The notes: a model not told the origin generated them from the letters alone. DNA of 64,000 nt from Lachnospiraceae bacterium (GCA_030540075.1 JAUNWX010000002.1:62001-126000), one strand, 5' to 3'; counted from the first letter of the stretch, positions 44,297-53,581 are shown. Made by a program: numbers and translations.

Positions 44297-45022
44297 ATGA
44301 AGGACGTTGAATTTAAAGTACTGAGCAACGAAATGATCGCTCAGGACATCTTCCGTATGACGCTGGACGGCGACACCTCGGACATCACGAAGCCGGGGCA
44401 GTTCGTCGAAATCAAGATCCCGGGACGCTATCTCCGTCGCCCGATTTCCGTGTGCGACTGGAGCGAGGGAAAGCTGACCCTGATCTATAAGGTCGTCGGT
44501 GAGGGCACCGAGGATCTGAGCTTCATGGAGCCGGGCGAGTACCTGACCGCACTCACCGGCCTCGGCAATGGCTATGACCTTCGGAATATCCAGAAGAATC
44601 CGGTCATCGCCGGCGGCGGTGTCGGTGTACCACCGATGTACGCACTGGCGAAGGCACTGAAGCAGCAGGGCATCACCCCGTATGTGGCCCTCGGCTTCAA
44701 CTCAAAGGACGATGTGTTCTATGAGCAGGAGTTCCGTGCGCTCGGGGTACCGGTCAATGTCGCCACCGTCGATGGCAGTCACGGCGCGAAGGGCTTCGTC
44801 ACCGACATCTTCGGTGATCATCACGACTACGCCTTCGCCTGCGGCCCGGAGCCGATGCTGAAGGCCGTATACAACAGCGTAAAGGATGGACAGTTCAGCT
44901 TCGAGGCACGCATGGGCTGCGGCTTCGGTGCCTGCATGGGCTGCAGCAAGAAGACGAAGCACGGCTTCAAGCGCGTCTGCAAGGATGGCCCGATTTTCAC
45001 ATGGGAGGAGATTGTATGGTAG
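44297..45022 (+). CDS. pyrK: dihydroorotate dehydrogenase electron-transfer subunit
   Basis: A 241-residue FAD and [2Fe-2S] protein that passes electrons from PyrD (type 1B) to NAD+. The FAD barrel has KPGQFVEIKIPGRYLRRPIS near residues 33-52. The NAD fold is VIAGGGVGVPPMYALA near 104. The cluster cysteines are in GCGFGACMGCSKK near 212 and VCKDGPIF near 230. GGAGGAG lies about a dozen bases upstream. Its last 7 bp overlap pyrD. It shares an overall plan with the NfnA homologue at 27635. Confidence 0.94.
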   Translation: MKDVEFKVLSNEMIAQDIFRMTLDGDTSDITKPGQFVEIKIPGRYLRRPISVCDWSEGKLTLIYKVVGEGTEDLSFMEPGEYLTALTGLGNGYDLRNIQKNPVIAGGGVGVPPMYALAKALKQQGITPYVALGFNSKDDVFYEQEFRALGVPVNVATVDGSHGAKGFVTDIFGDHHDYAFACGPEPMLKAVYNSVKDGQFSFEARMGCGFGACMGCSKKTKHGFKRVCKDGPIFTWEEIVW

Positions 45023-45927
45023 ATATCACGACAGAGCTTTCTGGCATCAAACTGACAAACCCAGTTCTTCCGGCCTCCGGAACCTTCGGCTACGGAAAGG
45101 AATACTGGGATCTCTATGATCTCGATATCCTCGGCTCCATCTCCTTCAAGGGAACGACGGTTGAGGAGCGTTACGGCAACGAGCTTCCGCGTATCGCTGA
45201 GTGCCCGTCCGGTATGATCAACTCCGTCGGCCTCCAGAATCCGGGCATGCACGAGGTCATCGAGAAGGAGCTTCCGGAGCTTCGGGAGCACTTCCACAAG
45301 CCACTCGTGGCGAACATCTCCGGCTTCAGTATCCCGGAGTATGTACAGCTTGCGGAGGCCATGAGCGAGGTGCCGGAGGTCGGTATCCTCGAGGTCAATG
45401 TCTCCTGCCCGAACGTACATGGCGGTGGCATGGCCTTCGGTACCAGCGCAGAAAATGTGGCGGCGGTCACCCGTGAGGTGAAGAAGGTCGCGAAGAAGCC
45501 TGTATACATCAAGCTGAGCCCGAACGTTACGGACATCGTATCGATCGCGAAGGCGGCAGAAGAGGCCGGCGCAGACGGTCTCGCCCTCATCAACACCCTG
45601 CTCGGCATGCGCATCGACATCCGTCGTCGCCAGCCGGTGATCAAGAACAAGATGGGCGGCTTCTCCGGTCCGGCGATCTTCCCGGTTGCGGTCCGCATGG
45701 TCTACCAGGTATCGCACGCAGTGAAGCTTCCGGTCATCGGTATGGGCGGCGTTTCCACGGCGAAGGACGTCATCGAGATGATGATGGCCGGTGCCAGTGC
45801 GGTCGAGGTCGGCGCTGCGAACCTCGTGAATCCGTATGTCTGCCGTGACATCATCGAGGACCTGCCGGAGGTATGCGCGGAGCTCGGCATCGAGCGCCTC
45901 CGCGACATCATCGGCTGCGTGGAATAA
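45016..45927 (+). CDS. pyrD: dihydroorotate dehydrogenase, type 1B catalytic subunit
   Basis: A 303-residue FMN TIM-barrel enzyme oxidising dihydroorotate to orotate with PyrK and NAD+. Motifs are VLPASGTFGYGKEYWDLYD near residue 19, MINSVGLQNPG near 66, EVNVSCPNVHGGGMAFG near 127 (catalytic Cys in the NVSCPN stretch, typical of type 1B) and IGMGGVSTAKDVIEMMMAGA near 240. The start at 45016 has GGGAGGAG directly upstream and overlaps the pyrK end; a 5-codon longer reading from 45001 would consume that ribosome site. Confidence 0.95.
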   Translation: MVDITTELSGIKLTNPVLPASGTFGYGKEYWDLYDLDILGSISFKGTTVEERYGNELPRIAECPSGMINSVGLQNPGMHEVIEKELPELREHFHKPLVANISGFSIPEYVQLAEAMSEVPEVGILEVNVSCPNVHGGGMAFGTSAENVAAVTREVKKVAKKPVYIKLSPNVTDIVSIAKAAEEAGADGLALINTLLGMRIDIRRRQPVIKNKMGGFSGPAIFPVAVRMVYQVSHAVKLPVIGMGGVSTAKDVIEMMMAGASAVEVGAANLVNPYVCRDIIEDLPEVCAELGIERLRDIIGCVE

Positions 45928-45951
45928 ATATTTAATATATAGGAGGAATAT

Positions 45952-46650
45952 ATGGGTAAGGACGTAATTATTGCACTGGATTTCCCGAGCGCGGAGGAAA
46001 CCTACCGCTTTCTCGATCAGTTCACCGGCCGCAAGCCGTTCGTAAAGATCGGTATGGAGCTTTTCTATGCCGAGGGACCACAGATCGTGCGTGAGATCAA
46101 AAAGCGCGGTCACAAGGTCTTCCTCGATCTGAAGCTGCACGATATCCCGAACACCGTGAAGGGCGGCATGCAGTCCCTGCGTGATCTCGGCGTCGATATG
46201 ACGAACGTACACGCGAGCGGCGGTATCCGCATGATGAAGGCGGCGGTCGAGGGCCTCACCAGAGAGGATGGCACCCGTCCGATTCTGATCGCTGTAACAC
46301 AGCTCACCTCCACTTCTCAGGAGACCATGACCGAGGAGCTGCTCATCGATCGTCCGATCGCAGACGTCGTCGTACAGTATGCGAAGAACGCACAGGCAGC
46401 CGGACTCGAGGGTGTCGTATGTTCACCGCTCGAGGCAGGGCGTATCCATGAGGAGGTCGGTGCAGACTTCCAGACCATCACCCCGGGTATCCGTTTCGCA
46501 GGTGATGCGGTCGGCGACCAGGCACGTGTGACGACCCCGGCGAAGGCACGTGAGATCGGCTCCGATTACATCGTGGTCGGCCGTTCCATCACCGCCGCTG
46601 CCGATCCGGTCGCAGCGTACGAGCGCGCGATGGCGGATTTCGTCGGCTGA
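45952..46650 (+). CDS. pyrF: orotidine 5'-phosphate decarboxylase
   Basis: A 232-residue class I OMP decarboxylase, the last step to [22 protein letters not shown] opens the barrel. [17 protein letters not shown] near residue 58 holds the catalytic Asp-Lys-Asp array, and [20 protein letters not shown] near 180-198 and [12 protein letters not shown] near 205 bind phosphate. AGGAGGAATAT precedes the ATG, 24 bp after pyrD. Confidence 0.95.
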   Translation: MGKDVIIALDFPSAEETYRFLDQFTGRKPFVKIGMELFYAEGPQIVREIKKRGHKVFLDLKLHDIPNTVKGGMQSLRDLGVDMTNVHASGGIRMMKAAVEGLTREDGTRPILIAVTQLTSTSQETMTEELLIDRPIADVVVQYAKNAQAAGLEGVVCSPLEAGRIHEEVGADFQTITPGIRFAGDAVGDQARVTTPAKAREIGSDYIVVGRSITAAADPVAAYERAMADFVG

Positions 46651-46773
46651 GACGCCGCGGCGCTTCATGACGATGTGAAGCCGGAAGCATTGGACGAAGG
46701 AACATAAGAACAGAAGAAACAGATCGGTGTCCGAAGCACGGCCGCTGATCCGCTTAGAATAAGGAGTATTACT

Positions 46774-47418
46774 ATGGCAACGAAGGAAGATATCGCAAGA
46801 GGTCTGTTATCGATTAAGGCAGTATTTTTAAAGCCGGACGATCCATTTACCTGGGCGTCGGGCATCAAGTCCCCGATCTACTGTGACAATCGTCTGGTAC
46901 TGAGCTACCCGGAGGTTCGTTCTCTCGTCGAGCATGCCATCGCCGATAAGGTGAAGGAGCTCTACCCGGAGGCAGAGGCACTCGAGGGCACCAGCACCGC
47001 GGGTATCGCACATGCAGCGATCGCAGCGGACATCCTCGGACTCCCGATGGGCTATGTGCGTGGTTCTGCGAAGGATCACGGCCGCAAGAACCAGATCGAG
47101 GGAAGACTCGAGAAGGGTGAGAAGGTCGTCGTGATCGAGGATCTGATCTCCACCGGTGGTTCCGTGCTCGACTGCGTGGAGCCGCTTCGTGAGGCCGGCG
47201 CAGAGGTGCTCGGCATCGTGTCCATCTTCACCTATGGCATGCAGAAGGGCATCGACCGCCTGAGTGCAGCGAACGTGGTGAACACCTCGCTCTGCGACCT
47301 CGACACGCTCGTCAAGGTAGCGGTTGAAGAGAACTACATCAAGCCGGAGGATGAGGCGAAGCTGCTCAAGTTCCGTGATAATCCTTCCGACGAATCCTGG
47401 ATGACCCACAAGGGATAA
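46774..47418 (+). CDS. pyrE: orotate phosphoribosyltransferase
   Basis: A 214-residue enzyme adding phosphoribose to orotate. It has TWASGIKSPIYCDNRLVLS near residue 30, the flexible lysine loop KDHGRKNQIEGRLEKGEKV near 103 and the PRPP motif VVVIEDLISTGGSVLD near 123. AAGGAGT precedes the ATG. The 123-bp gap from pyrF holds nothing I recognise. Confidence 0.94.
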   Translation: MATKEDIARGLLSIKAVFLKPDDPFTWASGIKSPIYCDNRLVLSYPEVRSLVEHAIADKVKELYPEAEALEGTSTAGIAHAAIAADILGLPMGYVRGSAKDHGRKNQIEGRLEKGEKVVVIEDLISTGGSVLDCVEPLREAGAEVLGIVSIFTYGMQKGIDRLSAANVVNTSLCDLDTLVKVAVEENYIKPEDEAKLLKFRDNPSDESWMTHKG

Positions 47419-47472
47419 AACATACATACATGAGACATTGGCATAAGATATAAGACTGAAGGAGGCTTTCTG

Positions 47473-48390
47473 ATGGCAAGAAGTATTGTAAATATTCTGG
47501 ATCTTTCAGTAGATGAGATTCATCATCTGCTGGATCTCGCCGATGATATCGACCAGCACCCGGAGAAGTATCAGGATCGATGCGCACATAAGCAGCTCGC
47601 AACACTGTTTTTCGAGCCGTCCACGCGTACGAGACTGAGCTTCGAGTCCGCGATGCTCGCACTGGGCGGACAGACGCTGGGCTTCGCCGGTGCATCGAAC
47701 ACGAGTGCGTCGAAGGGTGAGTCGGTGGCCGATACGATCGAGGTTATATCGAACTATGTTGACATCATCGCGATGCGTCATCCGAAGGAGGGCGCGCCGG
47801 TCGTGGCAGCGATGCACACCAGTGTTCCTCTGGTCAATGCAGGCGACGGCGGACACTTCCATCCGACCCAGACGCTGGCGGATCTTCTTACGATCCGTCG
47901 TACGAAGGGCACCGTTGAGGGCCTGACCATCGGTTTCTGCGGTGACCTCAAGTTCGGCCGTACCGTACATTCCCTTATCGATGCGATGCTCCGCTATCCG
48001 AATAACCGCTATATCCTGATCTCCCCGGAGGAGCTTCGTCTTCCGGAGTATGAGATCGATAAGCTGAAGGAGGCCGGTGCCGAGTTCGTCGAGACGAAAT
48101 CCCTCGAGGAGGCGATGCCGGAGCTCGATATCCTCTACATGACCCGTGTGCAGAAGGAGCGTTTCTTCAACGAGGAGGATTACCTTCGTCTGAAGGATAT
48201 CTATATCCTGACCCCGGAGAAGCTGAAGACCGCGAAGGCGGATATGGCCATCCTTCATCCGCTTCCTAGAGTCAACGAGATCTCCGTTGCGGTGGACCAG
48301 GATCCGCGTGCGAAGTACTTCTACCAGACCCGCTGCGGCAAGCAGATGCGTATGGCACTGATTCTGTATCTTTTAGGACTGGATAAGTAA
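47473..48390 (+). CDS. pyrB: aspartate carbamoyltransferase catalytic chain
   Basis: A 305-residue catalytic subunit forming carbamoyl aspartate. The carbamoyl phosphate loop is FEPSTRTRLSFESAMLALGG near residue 50. Later motifs are ASKGESVADTIEVI near 77, IAMRHPKEGAPVVA near 101, GDGGHFHPTQTLADLLTI near 122 and HPLPRVNEI near 262. The AAGGAGG site is strong. It is followed 11 bp later by pyrI, so the organism makes the E. coli-like holoenzyme with allosteric control. Confidence 0.95.
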   Translation: MARSIVNILDLSVDEIHHLLDLADDIDQHPEKYQDRCAHKQLATLFFEPSTRTRLSFESAMLALGGQTLGFAGASNTSASKGESVADTIEVISNYVDIIAMRHPKEGAPVVAAMHTSVPLVNAGDGGHFHPTQTLADLLTIRRTKGTVEGLTIGFCGDLKFGRTVHSLIDAMLRYPNNRYILISPEELRLPEYEIDKLKEAGAEFVETKSLEEAMPELDILYMTRVQKERFFNEEDYLRLKDIYILTPEKLKTAKADMAILHPLPRVNEISVAVDQDPRAKYFYQTRCGKQMRMALILYLLGLDK

Positions 48391-48401
48391 GGAGGCATGA
48401 C

Positions 48402-48833
48402 ATGAAGGTAGATGGAATTGAGAATGGTATCGTACTCGACCATATCACAGCTGGAAAGGGGATGCTGGTGTACAAGTACCTGCACCTCGATCGCCTCACG
48501 TCACAGGTGGCGCTGATCCAGAACTGCAGCTCCGGAAAGATGGGACGGAAGGACATCGTGAAGATCTCCGAGGATCTCGATATCGACCTCGATGTCCTCG
48601 GCTACATCGATCCGGGTATCACCGTAAACTACATCAAGAACGGTGCACGTGTGGAGAAGAAGGCACTGAGCCTGCCGGAGACCCTCACGAACGTGCTGAC
48701 CTGCAAGAATCCGCGCTGCATCAGCTCGACCGAGCAGGAGCTTCCGCAGGTCTTCAAGATCGTCGACCGGAACCGCGCACTCTATCGCTGCGCGTACTGC
48801 GACACCATCGTACGGAACGAAGAACTGAAGTAA
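48402..48833 (+). CDS. pyrI: aspartate carbamoyltransferase regulatory chain
   Basis: A 143-residue regulatory subunit. The N-terminal allosteric domain begins with IENGIVLDHITAGKG near residue 5 and includes SGKMGRKDIVKI. The C-terminal zinc domain has four cysteines, in CKNPRC near 102-107 and YRCAYCD near 132-136. In known enzymes it transmits CTP/ATP control to PyrB. AAGGAGG precedes the ATG. It ends the operon, and copy D of the palindromic element starts 17 bp later; no other terminator is seen. Confidence 0.94.
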   Translation: MKVDGIENGIVLDHITAGKGMLVYKYLHLDRLTSQVALIQNCSSGKMGRKDIVKISEDLDIDLDVLGYIDPGITVNYIKNGARVEKKALSLPETLTNVLTCKNPRCISSTEQELPQVFKIVDRNRALYRCAYCDTIVRNEELK

Positions 48834-48849
48834 AAATATCGTTCTTATG

Positions 48850-49080
48850 CCAGAGCCCCGGAGGGCCGGCAATCGAAACACAAAACTCCGAGTTCGGAAA
48901 AATCACAAATTGGGCCCTAAGAACCAGTAAGCCCTCTGCAATCGCCGAGTTTTCCTGATGAAAACTCAGCGTTGCAGAGGGTGCTGAGGAAAAATTACTC
49001 TAACTGGTTCTAAGGGCCCAATTTGGATTTATGCACGAACTCTCCGTATGGTTTCGATTGCCGGCTCTCCGGGGCTCTGG
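48850..49080 (-). repeat. long nested palindromic element, copy D
   Basis: A 231-bp element with the best outer arms of the family: 48850-48879 and 49051-49080 pair at 29 of 30. It is inverted relative to copies A-C. On the minus strand, the middle arms CCCTTAGAACCAGT and ACTGGTTCTTAGGG keep the T-T mismatch, the inner stem is CCCTCTGCAACGCTGAG with CTCGGCGATTGCAGAGGG, and the unpaired strand reads GAGTAATTTTTCCTCAGCA. It lies between pyrI and the aminopeptidase gene. The remaining 125 bp to 49205 contain only the presumed promoter of the next gene. Confidence 0.92.
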
Positions 49081-49205
49081 TTGAACCAGATGGGACGCCT
49101 GTATCATCGGCTCCCGCTTCCATCTGCATCCGAAAAATGCTAGACTAGGTAGAGCTATCGAAAAGAATGTAAACCATAATAAAATGATATAAAAGGAGTA
49201 CTGAA

Positions 49206-51035
49206 ATGAATGTAGCACTGGACGCGCTGCGTCAGCAGATGAAGAAGTATGACATCGATACCTATCTGGTACCGACGGATGATTTTCACTTGAGTGAGTA
49301 TGTCGGCATGTATTTCCGCGCGATCCGCTTCCTGTCCGGTTTTACCGGTGAGGGAAATCTGGTCGTCACGCAGGACAGCGCGGCTCTTTTTACGGATGGT
49401 CGTTATTTCATCCAGGCGGAGCAGGAGCTGGCCGGTCGGGATGTCGAGCTGATGCGTATGGGCGAGCCGGGGGTGCCGGCGCTCGATGATTATCTCGTTT
49501 CCGTGACCCCGGAGGGTGGCTATCTCGGCTTCGATGGCCGCTGTGTCGACTTCCATCATGGCATGACCCTGCGGAATCGTCTCGCGGAGAAGGCGGTCGC
49601 CGTGAAGGCAGAGCAGGATCTCGTCGGTCAGGTCTGGACGGACCGTCCGGCCCTCGCGAGCTCCCGTGTATGGATCCTCGAGGATCGTTTCGCCGGCAAG
49701 AGCGCCGCAGAGAAGCTCGCGGAGCTTCGTGCACTGATGCAGCAGAAGGGTGCCGGCTTCCATATCATCACGAGCCTCGACGACATCGCATGGCTCCTGA
49801 ACCTTCGTGCCGACGATATCCCGTGCAATCCGGTTTTCCTTTCCTATATGATCATCGATCTGGAGAGTGCCTACCTCTTCATGAATCCGGCCGACCTCGA
49901 TGAGGAGGTGAAGGCCTACCTTGAGAAGCTGAAGGTGAAGGTTGCGCCGTACGACCGCTTCTATGAGGCTGTTCATCAGCTGAAGGAGACCACCGTCCTG
50001 CTCGAGACGGCGAAGACGAACTACGCGACGATCAGCGAGCTTCCGGATTCTGTTCGCGTCCTCGATGAGATGCTCCCGACCTCCCTGTGGAAGTCCCGGA
50101 AGAATCCGGTGGAGATCGAGAACATGAAGAAGGCCCATGTGAAGGATGGCGTCGCCGTCACGAACTTCATGTACTTCATGAAGCACGCCTTCACTGCGGA
50201 TGGGCAGCTCACAGAGGAAGCAAAGAAGCTGCTTGACAGCGAGGAGATGAACGAGTGGAACACCGCGAAGCTCTCCGAGCGCTACCGTGGCGAGCAGGAT
50301 GGCTATATCGAGCCGAGCTTCACGACGATTTCAGCGTATGGTCCGAATGCGGCGCTGCCACACTATGCACCGACGGCGGAGAGCTACCGTGTGATCGAGC
50401 CGAAGGGACTCTACCTCCTCGATTCCGGCGGACAGTACTTCGAGGGAACGACGGACATCACCCGTACCATCGCGATGGGCCCGATCTCGGAGATCGAGCG
50501 GAAGCATTTCACCCTCGTGCTGAAGGCCATGCTTCGTCTCGGCGACGTGATCTTCCTGGAGGGCTCTTCCGGCATCACCCTGGACCTCGCAGCGCGCGAA
50601 GTATTCTGGCGTGAGGGCCTGAACTTCAACCACGGTACCGGCCACGGCGTCGGCTTCTGCCTGAACGTGCATGAGCGCCCGAATGCGTTCCGTTATCGTC
50701 AGGCGCAGGGGCGTATGGAGCACCTGCCGCTTCACGAGGGCAACATCACCTCCGACGAGCCGGGTATCTACATCGAGGGCTCCCACGGCATCCGTCTCGA
50801 GAACCTGACCCTCGTCGAGAAGGCCTTCCAGAATGAGTTCGGAAACTTCTTCCGTCTCTCCTTCATCACGATGGTCCCGCTCGACCTCGATGCGATCGAT
50901 GTCCGTCTGCTGGATCCGCATGAGATCGAGCTCCTGAACCAGTACCATCAGCAGGTCTATGCGACACTGGCTCCGTACTTCAGTGGTGACAAGCTCGCAT
51001 GGCTTCAGCACGCCACACGTGAGGTACAGCTTTAA
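49206..51035 (+). CDS. aminopeptidase P family (M24B) protein, missing one metal ligand
   Basis: A 609-residue protein with two creatinase-like N-terminal domains and a C-terminal pita-bread M24 domain. In known enzymes it removes N-terminal residues ahead of proline. Metal ligands seen: D406 (LDSGGQYF), D417 (TTDITRT), H480 (HGTGHGVG, with H476) and E518 (SDEPGIYIEG). The last Glu, normally in an F-E-x-L-T segment, is replaced: the local sequence is FFRLSFITMVPLDLDAID, with Ser552 at the Glu position. Two-metal catalysis may be altered. AAAGGAGT precedes the ATG. The stop overlaps alaX by one base. Confidence 0.88.
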   Translation: MNVALDALRQQMKKYDIDTYLVPTDDFHLSEYVGMYFRAIRFLSGFTGEGNLVVTQDSAALFTDGRYFIQAEQELAGRDVELMRMGEPGVPALDDYLVSVTPEGGYLGFDGRCVDFHHGMTLRNRLAEKAVAVKAEQDLVGQVWTDRPALASSRVWILEDRFAGKSAAEKLAELRALMQQKGAGFHIITSLDDIAWLLNLRADDIPCNPVFLSYMIIDLESAYLFMNPADLDEEVKAYLEKLKVKVAPYDRFYEAVHQLKETTVLLETAKTNYATISELPDSVRVLDEMLPTSLWKSRKNPVEIENMKKAHVKDGVAVTNFMYFMKHAFTADGQLTEEAKKLLDSEEMNEWNTAKLSERYRGEQDGYIEPSFTTISAYGPNAALPHYAPTAESYRVIEPKGLYLLDSGGQYFEGTTDITRTIAMGPISEIERKHFTLVLKAMLRLGDVIFLEGSSGITLDLAAREVFWREGLNFNHGTGHGVGFCLNVHERPNAFRYRQAQGRMEHLPLHEGNITSDEPGIYIEGSHGIRLENLTLVEKAFQNEFGNFFRLSFITMVPLDLDAIDVRLLDPHEIELLNQYHQQVYATLAPYFSGDKLAWLQHATREVQL

Positions 51036-52294
51036 TGGATAAGAATGCACTTTATTATCAGGATCATTATGTGAAGGAGTTCGACGCGGAGGTGACGAGC
51101 TGCACCGCCGCGGACGGGCACTGGCTCGTCGAGCTCAGCGTCCATGGCTTCTATCCGGAGGGCGGTGGTCAGGATGCGGACCACGGTACCATCGGTGAGG
51201 CGGCCGTGCTGGATGTGCAGGAGCTGCCGGTGACCGACCCGGTGAGCGGTGAGAAGCAGCGGGACGCACGGGGCAATGTCGTCGTCCGCGTACTGCATAC
51301 CGTGGACCGGGCGCTGACGGTCGGCGAGACAGTTCACTGCGTGATCGACTGGGCGCGCCGCATGCGCAACAGCCGGAACCACTCCGGTGAGCACATCGTG
51401 TCCGGTCTCGTGCACCGCCACTATGGCTATCACAATGTCGGCTTCCACATGAGTGACGTGATGACCATCGATTTCGACGGCCCGCTCAGCTGGGAGCAGC
51501 TGATGGCAATCGAGCAGGAGGCTAATGCCATCGTCCTCGAGGATCGTCGTGTGCGCGCGATCTGGCCGACCCCGGAAGAGCTGGAGGCGATCGACTACCG
51601 CTCGAAGAAGCCGCTCTCCGGCGATGTCCGCATCGTGGACCTCGGTGGTGCCGACCTCTGCGCCTGCTGTGGCACGCATGTACTGACCACCGGCGAGATC
51701 GGCCCGATCAAGATCCTCTCCGTGCTCGGCCATAAGGGCGGCGTACGACTCGAGCTTTTCTGCGGCTACGATGCACTTCAGGATGCCGCACGGAAGCACG
51801 AACAGGTGGTGGAGATCTCCCGCCTTCTGAATGTAGCGCCATCCGACATCGTCGAAGCACTGAAGACCTACATGGCAGACAGCTTCCGGAAGGATCGCCG
51901 CATCGCCGCACTGAACACCCGTTACTACGAGCTGAAGGCACAGTCCCTGCAGGAGATGACCGGTGTACTCATCGACTTCGAGGAAGGTATGAACGCCGTC
52001 GAGGTACGAAAGTGCTGCGACTACTTCATGAAGCACACGAAGGCCTCCGTTGTCGGCGTCTTCTGCCGGAAGGACGAAGGTGAGGAGAACGGAGCAGCCT
52101 CAGCCGATGCCGTCGCCTCCTACAGCTACGTCATCGGCTCCGCAACGATCGATGTACGCGCGCAGGCGAAGGCCTTTAACACCCTCGTCAACGGCCGCGG
52201 CGGCGGACAGAAGGAGATGATCCAGGGCAGCCTCGTCGCCTCGGAGCAGAAAATTCAGGATGCAATGAATCGAATTTTCAGCGATGAATTCTAA
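51035..52294 (+). CDS. alaX: alanyl-tRNA editing protein (AlaX, long form)
   Basis: A 419-residue trans-editing protein that hydrolyses mischarged Ser/Gly-tRNA(Ala). The N-terminal barrel (about residues 1-100, FYPEGGGQDADHGTI) precedes the editing core with zinc ligands in RNHSGEHIVSGLV near 113-117 and the CACCGTH segment near 209-215. A C-terminal DHHA1-type domain (about 330-419) ends with VNGRGGGQKEMIQGS. This is the long AlaX form. It begins inside the stop of the aminopeptidase gene (TAATG), showing tight coupling. No separate promoter was seen. Confidence 0.88.
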   Translation: MDKNALYYQDHYVKEFDAEVTSCTAADGHWLVELSVHGFYPEGGGQDADHGTIGEAAVLDVQELPVTDPVSGEKQRDARGNVVVRVLHTVDRALTVGETVHCVIDWARRMRNSRNHSGEHIVSGLVHRHYGYHNVGFHMSDVMTIDFDGPLSWEQLMAIEQEANAIVLEDRRVRAIWPTPEELEAIDYRSKKPLSGDVRIVDLGGADLCACCGTHVLTTGEIGPIKILSVLGHKGGVRLELFCGYDALQDAARKHEQVVEISRLLNVAPSDIVEALKTYMADSFRKDRRIAALNTRYYELKAQSLQEMTGVLIDFEEGMNAVEVRKCCDYFMKHTKASVVGVFCRKDEGEENGAASADAVASYSYVIGSATIDVRAQAKAFNTLVNGRGGGQKEMIQGSLVASEQKIQDAMNRIFSDEF

Positions 52295-52300
52295 GAGCGC

Positions 52301-52352
52301 AGTGAGAAGGCAGAAAGTAGCGGTCTCGTAGTACTGCACTTCTATCACCACT
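52301..52352 (+). repeat. short palindromic-element derivative
   Basis: Begins 6 bp past the alaX stop. It holds CGGTCTCGTAGTACTGCAC (52321-52339), matching the right-hand conserved segment of copy C, flanked by partly complementary arms (AGTGAGAAGGCAGAA and TTCTATCACCACT). The central stems are absent. Confidence 0.55.
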
Positions 52353-52407
52353 CTCCTGGTTTTACCTGTAATTCCTTACAGTTCTATAACGGTTCCGACG
52401 CAGCTGT

Positions 52408-52435
52408 TTGCGCAGGCAGACAGCTGTGTTATAAT
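52408..52435 (+). promoter_or_regulatory. promoter of ddh
   Basis: -35 TTGCGC (52408-52413), 16-bp spacer, -10 TATAAT (52430-52435). CAGCTGT repeats flank the -35 box, and a small GTCTT/AAGAC hairpin lies at 52441-52455 in the leader. Confidence 0.65.
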
Positions 52436-52495
52436 ATTCGCGTCTTATCAAAAGACGAACAGACGAAATATTACAGCACAAAAGGAGATAAAAAT

Positions 52496-53476
52496 ATGAT
52501 TCGTATCGGCTTACTTGGTTATGGAAACCTGTCCCGCGGCATCGAGGCGGCCATCAAGCGGAACCCGGATGAGGAGCTCGTAGCGGTATTTACACGTCGT
52601 GATCCGGCGAGTGTGAAGATTCATACCGATGGTGTCAAGGTCGATTCTGTCGATCATATCCTCGCATATAAGGATGAGATCGATGTACTCATGATCTGCG
52701 GCGGCTCGGCGACGGATCTTCCGACCCAGACCCCGGAGTATGCGCAGTACTTTAACGTCATCGACAGCTTCGATACCCATGCGATGATTCCGGAGCATTT
52801 CGCAGCGGTCGATGCAGCCGCGAAGAAGGCCGGGAAGCTCGCGATGATTTCCTGCGGCTGGGACCCGGGCATGTTCTCCCTGGCTCGTATCTACGCAGAG
52901 TCGGTGCTGCCGGATGGCAAGCACTATACCTTCTGGGGCAAGGGCGTTTCCCAGGGCCACAGTGATGCGGCACGCCGCGTAGAGGGTGTCAAGGATGCAC
53001 GTTCCTATACGCTTCCGGTTGAGAGCGCGATGGATGCGGTACGCAGCGGCAGCCAGCCGAGCTTCACGGCACGTGAGATGCATACGAGAGAGGTATTCGT
53101 CGTGCTCGAGGAGGGTGCGGATGCAGCGAAGGTCGAGCAGGAAATCAAGTCCATGCCGAACTACTATGCCGATTATGATGTGACGATCCACTTCATTTCC
53201 GAGGAGGAGATGCAGCGGGATCATGCCGCACTTCCACACGGCGGCTTCGTGATGCGTTCTGGTGTGACCGGTGACGGAAGTAACCATGAGCTGATCGAGT
53301 ACAGCCTGAAGCTGGATTCGAATCCGGAGTTTACGGGCTCGGTACTCGCTGCGTATGCAAGAGCCGTGAGCCGTATGGCCGCGAAGGGCGAGACGGGCTG
53401 CATCAGCGTATTCGATGTGGCACCGAAGTACCTGAACCCGAAGTCCGAGGAGGAGCAGCGTCATACGCTCCTGTAA
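52496..53476 (+). CDS. ddh: meso-diaminopimelate dehydrogenase
   Basis: A 326-residue NADPH enzyme making meso-diaminopimelate directly from tetrahydrodipicolinate, a shortcut in lysine and peptidoglycan precursor synthesis. The Rossmann fold opens with IRIGLLGYGNLSRGIEAAI. CGGSATDLPTQTPEYAQYF near residue 63 and ISCGWDPGMFSLARIYAE near 118 bind nucleotide and substrate, and GKGVSQGHSDAARRVEGV near 150 is highly characteristic. The C-terminal part includes LPHGGFVMRSG near 243. AAAGGAGAT precedes the ATG. Length matches the family. It implies a DAP-type cell wall. Confidence 0.94.
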   Translation: MIRIGLLGYGNLSRGIEAAIKRNPDEELVAVFTRRDPASVKIHTDGVKVDSVDHILAYKDEIDVLMICGGSATDLPTQTPEYAQYFNVIDSFDTHAMIPEHFAAVDAAAKKAGKLAMISCGWDPGMFSLARIYAESVLPDGKHYTFWGKGVSQGHSDAARRVEGVKDARSYTLPVESAMDAVRSGSQPSFTAREMHTREVFVVLEEGADAAKVEQEIKSMPNYYADYDVTIHFISEEEMQRDHAALPHGGFVMRSGVTGDGSNHELIEYSLKLDSNPEFTGSVLAAYARAVSRMAAKGETGCISVFDVAPKYLNPKSEEEQRHTLL

Positions 53477-53581
53477 GCAGGCATCGGCATCACAGATCGC
53501 GCGTGTGACAACATGAAGTGGACGTACCTGAACGATACGTTGTCTGCGCGGCTGTCAGCTGACGCGGAATGTGAGAGGTTT

